NCBI GenBank assembly: GCA_050246915.1
Contig: JBFWVD010000119.1
Coordinates: forward strand, 1-12,010
Direction: 5' to 3'
Length of the DNA stretch: 12,010 bases
Source of the DNA: JBFWVD01 sp050246915
GTDB taxonomy: Bacteria; Actinomycetota; Acidimicrobiia; Acidimicrobiales; Ilumatobacteraceae
Each line of letters begins with the position of its first letter. The first letter of the stretch is position 1. A program made the position numbers and the translations under genes. Shown piece by piece: positions 6,292 through 12,010 of this stretch. The notes under the pieces were generated by a model. It was given only the letters and a program-made list of their open reading frames with translations, had not been told where the DNA came from and did not search any database.

Positions 6292-7119
6292 TTGTCGTAC
6301 TTCTTGACGGGGTTTGACCACAAGGTCGCCGTCGTCACCGGAGCGGGCCGGATGAGCTCGATCGGTCGGTCCATCGCGGTCGAGCTCGCTCGAGCGGGCT
6401 GCGACGTGGTGGTGACCGGAACGGGGCGTCCCGCAGAGCGTTACCCGCCCGCCGAGCAGGCGGTGGGGTGGCGCGACGTCGAATCGGTTGCTGACGAGAT
6501 CCGCGCACACGGTCGACGGGCATTGGCGGTGGTGAACGACGTGACCGACGCCGGATCGGTGGACGAGCTGTGCGCTCGCGTGGTCGGCGAGCTGGGTCGC
6601 GTCGACATCCTGATCAACAACGCCGGTGCAGCGCGCGGCCCCGACAGGGTGCCTGTGCTCGACGTGTCACCCGACGCGTGGCGACATGTCATCGACACCA
6701 ACCTGACGGGAGCGTTCCTGATGAGCCGCCGGTTCGGTCGGGTCATGGTCGACCAGGGTCGTGGCGGCAGCATCGTCAACATCTCGTCGATCGGCGGCAA
6801 GCTGAGCCCTCCGCGAGCGGCGGCGTACGCCGCGTCGAAGGCGGGCCTGCAGTCGCTCACGGCCTCGATGGCGTCGGAGCTCGCTGATCAGCAGGTGCGC
6901 GTCAACGCGATCTGTGTCGGATACGTGCGAACCGGGCGCGTCGACGACCTCGTCGATTCGGGCCAGTACGAATCGATCGTGCGCACGAACGTTCCCTTGG
7001 GTCGCGCCGGCACCGGTGACGACATCGCCCACGCGACCGTCTTCCTGTGCAGCGATCAGGCCGCCTGGATCACCGGGCAGCAGTGGAACGTCGACGGCGG
7101 GCAGCTCACCGTCCGGTGA
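6292..7119 (+). CDS. Canonical short-chain dehydrogenase/reductase
   Basis: This 275-residue classical SDR has an intact active site, unlike its two upstream neighbours. The motifs are TGAGRMSSIG (16-25, nucleotide binding with a slightly expanded glycine loop), NNAG (109-112), Asn137 in DTNLTGAF, Ser165 in NISS, and Tyr179/Lys183 in YAASK. An extra loop around residues 45-62 (RPAERYPPAEQAVGW) follows the second strand, where cofactor specificity is set. The likely reaction is NAD(P)-dependent oxidation of a secondary alcohol or the reverse ketone reduction. Translation probably starts at TTG 6292, supported by GAGGTG 7 bases upstream. It lies 30 bases after copy B, so it is probably the last gene of the aldolase operon. 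It could supply the catalytic activity for hetero-oligomers with the atypical SDRs, but that is speculation. Confidence 0.9.
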   Translation: MSYFLTGFDHKVAVVTGAGRMSSIGRSIAVELARAGCDVVVTGTGRPAERYPPAEQAVGWRDVESVADEIRAHGRRALAVVNDVTDAGSVDELCARVVGELGRVDILINNAGAARGPDRVPVLDVSPDAWRHVIDTNLTGAFLMSRRFGRVMVDQGRGGSIVNISSIGGKLSPPRAAAYAASKAGLQSLTASMASELADQQVRVNAICVGYVRTGRVDDLVDSGQYESIVRTNVPLGRAGTGDDIAHATVFLCSDQAAWITGQQWNVDGGQLTVR

Positions 7120-7142
7120 CCTCGCACGTGACCTCACGGCTG

Positions 7143-7154
7143 TGACGTCGGTCA
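7143..7154. promoter_or_regulatory. TGAC-N4-GTCA inverted repeat upstream of the lipoprotein promoter
   Basis: TGAC (7143-7146) and GTCA (7151-7154) flank GTCG, placed about 10 bases upstream of the -35 element. The arms are only 4 bp, so this is a weak candidate activator or repressor site. Confidence 0.2.
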
Positions 7155-7161
7155 TCTCCAA

Positions 7162-7174
7162 AGTTGACACAACT
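7162..7174. promoter_or_regulatory. Palindrome overlapping the -35 element
   Basis: AGTTG (7162-7166), ACA, CAACT (7170-7174) is an exact 5-bp-arm palindrome that covers the TTGACA -35 of the lipoprotein promoter. A protein bound here would block RNA polymerase. The symmetry is seen directly; regulator unknown. Confidence 0.4.
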
Positions 7175-7192
7175 GTTGAATACCATTACACT
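7164..7192 (+). promoter_or_regulatory. Near-consensus sigma-70 type promoter of the lipoprotein gene
   Basis: A perfect TTGACA (7164-7169) is separated by exactly 17 bases from TACACT (7187-7192, 4 of 6 matches to consensus). Transcription would start near 7199, about 110 bases before the lipoprotein gene. This is the clearest promoter in the window and lies in a locally AT-rich patch (about 7155-7202). Confidence 0.65.
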
Positions 7193-7201
7193 CATGTGTA
7201 A
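7186..7201. promoter_or_regulatory. Operator-like palindrome over the -10 element
   Basis: TTACAC (7186-7191), TCAT, GTGTAA (7196-7201) is a perfect 6-bp-arm inverted repeat covering the -10 and the expected transcription start. Size and placement resemble repressor operators of the TetR or GntR kind, but no regulator gene is in the window. Confidence 0.45.
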
Positions 7202-7211
7202 AGGGGGTCAG

Positions 7212-7292
7212 ATGGACGTACTGCCGCAGCCGGTCGTTCGGCAGGTGCTCGGCGGACGCTCGGACGGTCCACCGAATCACCACAAATCGTGA
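7212..7292 (+). CDS. Possible 26-residue leader ORF
   Basis: An ATG at 7212 with GGGGG (7203-7207) 4 bases upstream opens a 26-codon frame ending in TGA at 7290-7292, only 15 bases before the GTG of the lipoprotein gene. The predicted peptide begins MDVLPQPVVRQ and has no recognised domain, signal sequence or run of one amino acid that would suggest classical attenuation. A 6-bp stem (CTGCCG 7221-7226 with CGGCAG 7239-7244) lies within it. An in-frame ATG at 7194 exists, but it is upstream of the expected transcription start. It may be a translated leader that tunes the lipoprotein, or chance. The only support is the ribosome site and position. Confidence 0.3.
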   Translation: MDVLPQPVVRQVLGGRSDGPPNHHKS

Positions 7293-7307
7293 TCTCAGGG
7301 GGTCCAT

Positions 7308-8561
7308 GTGAGGCGAATCAGAGCCGTTTCAACCGTTCTCGTGCTGGCGTTCATCGTCGGCTCGTGTGGGAGTGACGACGAGTCAACTTCCGGCACCGAC
7401 GCCGTCAGCACGGCCGCACCGGACACCACGACAGGCGAAACCGCAGCGCCCGACACGGCCGCTCCGGAGACCACGACAGGCGAAACCGCGGCGCCCGACA
7501 CCGCTGCACCGGACACCACGTCGGCAACCACCGAACCCGAGTCGAGAGCAGTCGAGGGTTGCGAGAACGGCTGGGTCGAGGACTACACCCTCGATCCCGA
7601 CGTCGCGTCGGCGCGATGCGAACCGGGGTTCCCGGCACCCATCCCGCTCAAGGAGAAGATCACGCTTCGGGTGCAGACGGGCAGTGGCACCAGCGAACCT
7701 GCGTTGCCGCTCATCGTCGGCATCGACAAGGGCGAGTTCGCCAAGGAGAACCTCGAGATCGAGCTCGTGCAGATGGGCAGTGGTGACGCCATGCAGCTGA
7801 TCGCCCAGGGCGATCTCGACATCGTCACCAACCTCACCGGCGGCACGTACAACCTCATGAACGAGGACTTCCCGTTGACCGTGGTGGCGTCGGGCTTCTA
7901 CCAGAGCCCCGACTCGCAGGACGGTCTGTGGGCCAAGAAGGACCTCGAGATCGCCGACCTGAAGGGCAAGGTCGTGGCCGCAAGCGTCTTCGCCACGACG
8001 GCGTTCTACGGTTCGTACCGAGGCTTCCGGGAGGCCGGGTTCTCGTTCAGCGACTTGCAGCACCTGCCGGTCGACACGGCCGATGGTGCCCTGGCACTGA
8101 AGAACGGTGCGGCCGATGCCGCGCTGGTGCTCGGCGCCGCAGCCGTGGCGTCCGGTCTGGACCAGGATCCCAACTTCCACTTCCTGGCACCGTTCTACTG
8201 GCCCGGCGAGCCCGACTCGGGCATCCTCATCGGGCCGTCGACGGACACCCCGGAGATGGAGGAAGCGGTCGTCGCCTTCCTTCGTGCCTACGTCCGCACC
8301 ATCTCGACCTATCTCGGTGGCGACTACAAGCACGATCCAGCGATTCAGGACGATGTGGCACGGCTGATGGAGATCCCGTTGGAGACGCTGCAGGGTTCGC
8401 CGCCCTACATCTTCGACTACTTCTACCGAGATGGCACCTTGACCGGCATCCAGGAGATGTTCCGAGACGCCGACGCACTGACGTACGAGTGCTGCATCCG
8501 GGAGACCGACTACCTCGATCGCACGTTCCTCGAACGGGCGTTGACCAAGCCGGGCAGCTAG
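7308..8561 (+). CDS. ABC-type substrate-binding lipoprotein, NMT1/THI5-like (SsuA/TauA type)
   Basis: This 417-residue exported protein begins MRRIRAVSTVLVLAFIVGSCGSDD: basic residues, a hydrophobic stretch, and a lipobox VGSC with the lipidated Cys at 20. Residues about 21-80 are a low-complexity Thr/Ala/Pro/Asp linker built from a 15-residue repeat. The folded part follows, with ITLRVQTGSGTSEPALPLIVGIDKGEFAKENLEIELVQMGSGDAMQLIAQGDLDIV in blocks (about 118-173). That is the usual start of solute-binding proteins for thiamine precursors, alkanesulfonates, nitrate and similar small organics. Cys85 and Cys104 could form a disulfide. The GTG start has AGGGGG (7297-7302) 5 bases upstream. No ATPase or permease gene accompanies it in the window, and a strong terminator follows, so it is an orphan component here. 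Family call good; ligand unknown. Confidence 0.85.
   Translation: MRRIRAVSTVLVLAFIVGSCGSDDESTSGTDAVSTAAPDTTTGETAAPDTAAPETTTGETAAPDTAAPDTTSATTEPESRAVEGCENGWVEDYTLDPDVASARCEPGFPAPIPLKEKITLRVQTGSGTSEPALPLIVGIDKGEFAKENLEIELVQMGSGDAMQLIAQGDLDIVTNLTGGTYNLMNEDFPLTVVASGFYQSPDSQDGLWAKKDLEIADLKGKVVAASVFATTAFYGSYRGFREAGFSFSDLQHLPVDTADGALALKNGAADAALVLGAAAVASGLDQDPNFHFLAPFYWPGEPDSGILIGPSTDTPEMEEAVVAFLRAYVRTISTYLGGDYKHDPAIQDDVARLMEIPLETLQGSPPYIFDYFYRDGTLTGIQEMFRDADALTYECCIRETDYLDRTFLERALTKPGS
7425..7514 (+). repeat. Two tandem 45-bp repeats encoding the lipoprotein linker
   Basis: Units 7425-7469 and 7470-7514 match at 40 of 45 positions, with the first 20 identical. A partial unit precedes them and the start of a third follows. 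Each encodes TTGETAAPDTAAPE or its D-ending variant. The in-frame unit length means slippage would change linker length without breaking the gene. Confidence 0.8.
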
Positions 8562-8586
8562 CACGCTGCTCTCGTTCCCCCAAAGG

Positions 8587-8644
8587 GGACGGCCCCAGCA
8601 CATCGTCGTCGTGAGACCCGATGTGCTGGGGCCGTCCGCATTTT
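8587..8644. terminator. Rho-independent terminator, perfect 19-bp stem, probably bidirectional
   Basis: GGACGGCCCCAGCACATCG (8587-8605) and its exact reverse complement (8619-8637) flank a 13-base loop. TTTT at 8641-8644 follows on the plus strand. On the minus strand the stem is followed by CCTTTG, a shorter T-run. It lies between the stops of the convergent lipoprotein (8561) and SDR (8694) genes and can serve both. A smaller CCCC-AAA-GGGG hairpin (8578-8588) abuts it. Confidence 0.88.
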
Positions 8645-8693
8645 GGGCTGCGGCTCACGAGCACGAGACTCCAGTCACGCGTCCGCCCGTTGG

Positions 8694-9557
8694 CTACCGT
8701 CGTTCTTGCGGGTTCTGCCCAGCGAGGATTCGTTCCATCCGTGTTCGAATGTTGGCTTGGGCCTTGTCGTCGGTGAAGACGTAGAACTGTTCGGCGTGAA
8801 TGGCCTGCACGACCAGCTCGGCGACATCGGCCGGATCCTTCCCGCCGTGGGACTCCAAGAGTCGATCGAGTCGATCGAGGTCCTCGGTGTTCGGCAGACC
8901 GTCGACCGCGGCGATGCTCGCGGGTTGGTTGCGGTACGCCGAGGCGATCCTGGTGGTCACCGCCCCCGGAGCGAGCAGCGACACGTGGACCGCGGCATTC
9001 ATCCGGGCGAGCTGGAAGTAGAGGCCCTCGGTGATCCTCACGACAGCGTGCTTGCTCGCGCCGTACGCACCCCCGCCCGGCCTGCTGACGAAACCGGCTA
9101 CCGACGTGGTGTTCACGATGTGGCCCGGCTCGTTCTGCGCCATCAGGATCGGAGCGAAGACGCGGATGCCGTGAACGACGCCCCAGAAGTTGACGCCGAG
9201 CACCCAGTGCCACTCGTCGAGCGACTCCTCCCACATCGGAGGCGGGTCGTGGAGGGCCTCCATGAAGCCGCGAGGTTCGACCCCGGCGTTGTTGCAGACG
9301 ACGTGCACGGCGCCGAAGGCGTCGAGCGTCTGGGCGGCCAGCGCTTCGACGGCTGCGAGGTCGGACACGTCGGTCACGACTCCGATCGCGTCGAGTCCGG
9401 CCGCCGCAATCTGGGTGACGGCGTCATCGAGCGCGGCGACCTCGACATCGGCCAGCACCACGCGCATCCCCTCGTGAGCGAACCGCGTCGCCAGCGCCCG
9501 GCCGATGCCACTTGCCGCGCCGGTGACCACGGCGACCTTGCCGCTGAGCTCACGCAT
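8694..9557 (-). CDS. Canonical short-chain dehydrogenase/reductase
   Basis: This 287-residue classical SDR has the full motif set: TGAASGIG (12-19), Asp37 at the end of the second strand (VVLADVE, which favours NAD), NNAG (89-92), Asn123, Ser152 in NTTSVAG, and Tyr165/Lys169 in YGASK. The segment PPMWEESLDEWHWVLGVNFWGVVHGIRVFAP (about 107-136, in blocks) matches a common actinobacterial SDR subfamily that acts on hydrophobic or steroid-like alcohols; that substrate hint is from family memory and weak. The start ATG at 9557 has no strong Shine-Dalgarno. The gene follows the carboxymuconolactone-decarboxylase-like gene by 45 to 46 bases on the same strand, so it is probably the last gene of that unit. 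It ends about 57 bases before the shared terminator hairpin. It is not closely related to the tandem SDR pair. Confidence 0.9.
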   Translation of the reverse strand: MRELSGKVAVVTGAASGIGRALATRFAHEGMRVVLADVEVAALDDAVTQIAAAGLDAIGVVTDVSDLAAVEALAAQTLDAFGAVHVVCNNAGVEPRGFMEALHDPPPMWEESLDEWHWVLGVNFWGVVHGIRVFAPILMAQNEPGHIVNTTSVAGFVSRPGGGAYGASKHAVVRITEGLYFQLARMNAAVHVSLLAPGAVTTRIASAYRNQPASIAAVDGLPNTEDLDRLDRLLESHGGKDPADVAELVVQAIHAEQFYVFTDDKAQANIRTRMERILAGQNPQERR

Positions 9558-9602
9558 GGCATCGCCGGACGGGCCGAGGACCTGCAGCGACGTCGGTTGC
9601 GC

Positions 9603-10121
9603 TCACCGGTCGAATCCCGAGAACGCGGGCTCGAGCTGCACACCGATGGATCTGAGCGTGAACGAGATGGAGTGGTAGTGGCCAACGACCATCGGCACCT
9701 CGATCAGCTGCTGATCGTCGAACGATTCGGCGAGGACTGCCCACGTTCGATCACTGATCCACGCCTCGTCGTGCAGCTGGTCGGCGGCGTCGATGACTGC
9801 CCGCTCGTGATCGGTCCACAGCGTCGAGGTATCGGTCAGCATCAGGCGGTCGATCTCAGCGGTCGTCATGTCTGCCGCTTGCGCGATGGGCTGGTGATGG
9901 CCCCACACGTAGTCGCATCTGCATCGCCACGCGGTGCGCAGGATCAGGAGCTCTCTGTCGCGAGCAGGCAGCGTGCCCGCGAGGAACAGTTCGGTCAGCG
10001 GCCGCCAGCGCTCGACGAACGGTGGATGGCGTGCAAACGTCGCGAGCAGGTTGGACGGTGGTCGTTCGTCGCCGGCCGGCCCCAGTTCCAATGGGCTCAA
10101 TGGCGCGATCCTCGGCGTCAC
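9603..10121 (-). CDS. Carboxymuconolactone decarboxylase (CMD/AhpD-like) family protein
   Basis: This all-helical protein (172 residues from the chosen start) has the CMD-family core RELLILRTAWRCRCDYVWGHH (in blocks, 56-76). Family members include 4-carboxymuconolactone decarboxylase and AhpD-type peroxidase partners. Instead of the AhpD CxxC pair it shows C-x-C (67 and 69) followed by D-Y-x-W-x-x-H, so a thiol redox role like AhpD is doubtful. The GTG at 10121 is preferred because it yields MTPRIAPLSP, the usual N-terminus for this family, with GAG a few bases upstream. TTG at 10154, giving 183 residues and starting 7 bases after the upstream stop, is the alternative. It lies between the RibF-like and SDR genes on one strand. 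Role: decarboxylase or lactone-related enzyme of unknown substrate. Confidence 0.82.
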   Translation of the reverse strand: MTPRIAPLSPLELGPAGDERPPSNLLATFARHPPFVERWRPLTELFLAGTLPARDRELLILRTAWRCRCDYVWGHHQPIAQAADMTTAEIDRLMLTDTSTLWTDHERAVIDAADQLHDEAWISDRTWAVLAESFDDQQLIEVPMVVGHYHSISFTLRSIGVQLEPAFSGFDR

Positions 10122-10161
10122 ATCTGCTCGATTGCGTGACTCGATCGGAGACAATGCATCG

Positions 10162-11106
10162 TCATTCAGCCCATAGTTGGCTGCCGCGATACATCACGAT
10201 CGGATCGACTTCTCGAACCAGAGCAACATCGAGTTTCAGTTGCTCGACAAGCTCTGCAGCCGATGAGAACTGACGTTGACCACGCAGGTGTTCAGCGAAG
10301 AGCACGCGAATCTCCTGCCCATACAGATCGGCACCGAAGTCCAACAGGTGCGCTTCGAGCAACTCCCATCCCGCCTCGTAGAACGTCGATCGACGACCCA
10401 ACGAGATTGCGGCAGTGATCGGATCCTCTGTTCCGATCAACACCACGCCCGCATACACCCCCTCGTTGGGAATGAGATGTGTCTCGTGCACGCCGAGATT
10501 GGCTGTGGGGAAGCCGAGCAAACGACCTCGTTGGTCGCCTTTTTCGACGACACCACGCATCTCATAGAGTCGTCCGAGCAGGCGGGCGGCTACGGCGACA
10601 TGGCCCGCAGTGAGCAGTTCGCTGATGCTCCGAGTCGTGTACAACCGGTCGGTGGCACTCGCATGGCCGGGATTGGCGTGGAGGATCGGGACCAGACTGA
10701 TGCCTCGAGCAGTGGCAAGTGCATCGAAATCGCTGCTCGAAAAGGTGGTCTCCGACGAGACGGGCAGGCTGAGGCAGTTGGCGGCTGCACGCGGCTTGAG
10801 CTCGTCGAACATCTGACCGAGGTACTCGGCGAGGTGGAGATAGACCGATTCAGGAGCAATCCAGACATGGTCGACGAGTCCGGTGTCGGCAATGAGCTCG
10901 AGACGGTGATCGAGGCTCGTGAGAATTCGCGACTTGTAGTGCACGCCACCGTCGATGAGGACCAGACCGGTCTGTGCCTGTTGTTCGTCCGCAGCTGTCC
11001 GCAGTTCTCTGAGAAAAGCATGATGGAGGCGATGCACGCCGTCGAACGCTCCGACCGCGAGCACGACGGCCGATTCGGCGAGTTCGTGGGCGGGCATCAC
11101 ACGCAT
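10162..11106 (-). CDS. RibF-like protein: intact riboflavin kinase domain, degenerate FAD synthetase domain
   Basis: This 314-residue protein has the two-domain layout of bifunctional RibF, which phosphorylates riboflavin to FMN and adenylylates FMN to FAD. The C-terminal kinase half looks complete: GDQRGRLLGFPTANL (190-204), PNEGVYAG (213-220), SLGRRSTF (235-242), catalytic Glu251 in EAHLLDF, and DLYGQEIRVLF (260-270). The N-terminal half aligns in outline (AVGAFDGVH at 17-25, LTSLDHRLELIADTGL at 62-77, ARLLGRLYEMRG at 174-185). Its nucleotidyl-transfer motifs have changed: HxGH is HRLH (25-28), the G-x-D-F-x-F-G motif is absent, and SSTxIR reads YTTRSI. It probably makes FMN only. ATG 11106 overlaps the MFS gene end; ATG 11097, in a TGATG overlap, is the alternative start. 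Base composition looks less GC-rich than its neighbours. Confidence 0.83.
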   Translation of the reverse strand: MRVMPAHELAESAVVLAVGAFDGVHRLHHAFLRELRTAADEQQAQTGLVLIDGGVHYKSRILTSLDHRLELIADTGLVDHVWIAPESVYLHLAEYLGQMFDELKPRAAANCLSLPVSSETTFSSSDFDALATARGISLVPILHANPGHASATDRLYTTRSISELLTAGHVAVAARLLGRLYEMRGVVEKGDQRGRLLGFPTANLGVHETHLIPNEGVYAGVVLIGTEDPITAAISLGRRSTFYEAGWELLEAHLLDFGADLYGQEIRVLFAEHLRGQRQFSSAAELVEQLKLDVALVREVDPIVMYRGSQLWAE

Positions 11107-12010
11107 GATTCAAGTTTACCAGACGTCGGTCGCGGCAAGAATCTCATGTATCGCAATCCTCCCATTTCGAGGCCATTGGTTGCCGCTCTGCCCGATTCGG
11201 GGCCGAACGACGCTGATGCCATTCGGGCGGGCCGGGCTCGGTCGTGCGGTGTGCGCAGGACGACGTGCATGACGAGGCCCGAGAAGACAGCTGCGGCTCC
11301 GCTGAGGCGGGCCGCATCGCGTGTGCCGAGCGCATCGGCGATCCATCCCAGCAACGGCGCCCCCAGAGCGACGCCACCGAGCACGGCCATGCTGAAGAAC
11401 CCCATCACCCGACCGCGCATGGTTGCGATGCTCTTCAGCTGGAGACCTGCCATCCCACCGTTGAGCACGCCGATCGAAGCAGCACCCATCCCGGCGACCG
11501 AGAGCGCCGCACACCATGCCGTCGGCGAGATGCTCAACAACGCCCACGATGCACCGAGGGCGATGCTGGCCGAGGCGATGAGGTGCGTCGGCACATCGTG
11601 CAAGCGTGCCAGGAACAGGAGCCCGGCCAACGCGCCGACGCTCATCGTTGCCATCAACATCGGAAAGGTCCCCGGGCCGCCGTGGAGGTCGCGCGTCGCG
11701 AACAACGGCAGGAGGGTGGCCCAATGACATGAGAAGACCGAGGCAGAGCCCAGCAGCACCAGCTGCAACCGAACGTCGCGATTCGAACGCACATACCTGA
11801 GTCCTTCACGGATCTGGCCCTTGGCGCGTGTCATCAGATTGGTTCGCTTGATCTGCGAGTCGTCCATGCGCAGGAGTCCGGCGAGCACTGCCAGCGACGT
11901 GAGGCCGTTGACGATGAAGCACCATCCGCTGCCGATGGTGGCGTACATCACGCCGCCCAGTGCCGGTCCGACGATCTTCGATGCGTGATCGAGTGCGCCG
12001 TTGAGGCTGA
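11097..12010 (-). CDS. MFS transporter, EntS-like (MFS_3), C-terminal part; start lies beyond the right edge
   Basis: This partial membrane transporter runs off the right edge of the window on the minus strand. The visible part begins SLNGALDHASKIVGPALGGVM and continues YATIGSGWCFIVNGLTSLAVL, typical of mid-protein sequence in the MFS_3 (enterobactin-exporter-like) group. Further hydrophobic segments follow (for example LLPLFATRDL, VGALAGLLFLARL, LIASASIALGASWALLSI, GRVMGFFSMAVLGGVALGAPLLGWIADALG and SGLVMHVVL, read as separate membrane spans). The frame is open to the edge, so the ATG at 11951 is internal, not the start. The stop TGA at 11099-11097 overlaps the RibF-like gene. Likely role: proton-driven efflux of a small molecule; substrate unknown. 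The last roughly 50 residues are polar and look like a cytoplasmic tail. Confidence 0.85.
   Translation of the reverse strand, partial: SLNGALDHASKIVGPALGGVMYATIGSGWCFIVNGLTSLAVLAGLLRMDDSQIKRTNLMTRAKGQIREGLRYVRSNRDVRLQLVLLGSASVFSCHWATLLPLFATRDLHGGPGTFPMLMATMSVGALAGLLFLARLHDVPTHLIASASIALGASWALLSISPTAWCAALSVAGMGAASIGVLNGGMAGLQLKSIATMRGRVMGFFSMAVLGGVALGAPLLGWIADALGTRDAARLSGAAAVFSGLVMHVVLRTPHDRARPARMASASFGPESGRAATNGLEMGGLRYMRFLPRPTSGKLESCV

Noticed and set aside
8643..10139. 498-codon open frame on the plus strand
   Set aside because: It is antisense to the SDR and the CMD-like gene, both supported by complete motifs; the translation shows no domain.
10276..11727. 483-codon open frame on the plus strand
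   Set aside because: It is antisense to the RibF-like and MFS genes, whose family blocks are unmistakable.
11097..11951. Treating ATG 11951 as the start of the MFS gene
   Set aside because: Upstream codons to the window edge encode the conserved SLNGALDHASKIVGPALGGV segment, so the gene continues beyond the window.

Overview
The window is GC-rich with dense coding, several GTG or TTG starts, and both an FMN-type and an F420-type luciferase-like oxidoreductase. These features suggest a high-GC actinobacterium. An Acidimicrobiia-like lineage (for example Ilumatobacter relatives) is my guess from the overall gene style and the Thr/Ala/Pro/Asp repeat linker of the lipoprotein; the sequence does not prove it. 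No rRNA, tRNA, CRISPR array, transposase or phage gene was seen, and no stretch above 300 bases lacks a gene.

Layout. (1) 17-1650, plus strand: an FMN-type luciferase-like monooxygenase overlapping a small cupin gene by 4 bases, probably the tail of an operon that begins left of the window. (2) 1661-2620, minus strand: a lambda-crystallin/L-carnitine-dehydrogenase type 3-hydroxyacyl-CoA dehydrogenase, convergent with the cupin gene. A perfect 13-bp hairpin lies inside its last codons. (3) 2621-2783: a divergent intergenic region with a plus-strand promoter candidate and a structured 5' leader. (4) 2784-7119, plus strand: an apparent operon of HpcH/HpaI-type aldolase, F420-type luciferase-like oxidoreductase, two tandem paralogous SDR proteins that have lost the catalytic Ser and Tyr, and a canonical SDR with a TTG start. 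(5) 7120-8561, plus strand: a near-consensus promoter overlapped by two palindromes, a possible 26-residue leader ORF, and a substrate-binding lipoprotein without ABC partners. It is closed by a terminator hairpin with a perfect 19-bp stem (8587-8637). (6) 8694-12010, minus strand: a transcription unit read from the right, MFS exporter (partial, runs off the edge), RibF-like riboflavin kinase with an eroded FAD-synthetase half, carboxymuconolactone-decarboxylase-like protein, and a canonical SDR.

How the genes may work together (inference). The content looks like a catabolic locus for an unidentified cyclic or branched organic substrate: uptake or sensing by the lipoprotein, oxidation by flavin/F420 monooxygenases, alcohol/ketone interconversion by SDRs and the hydroxyacyl-CoA dehydrogenase, and C-C cleavage by the aldolase. 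The riboflavin-kinase-like gene could supply FMN, although it lies in a separate, opposing unit. The substrate cannot be named from sequence. The most unusual items are the tandem SDR pair lacking Ser/Tyr and the RibF homologue with a decayed adenylyltransferase domain.
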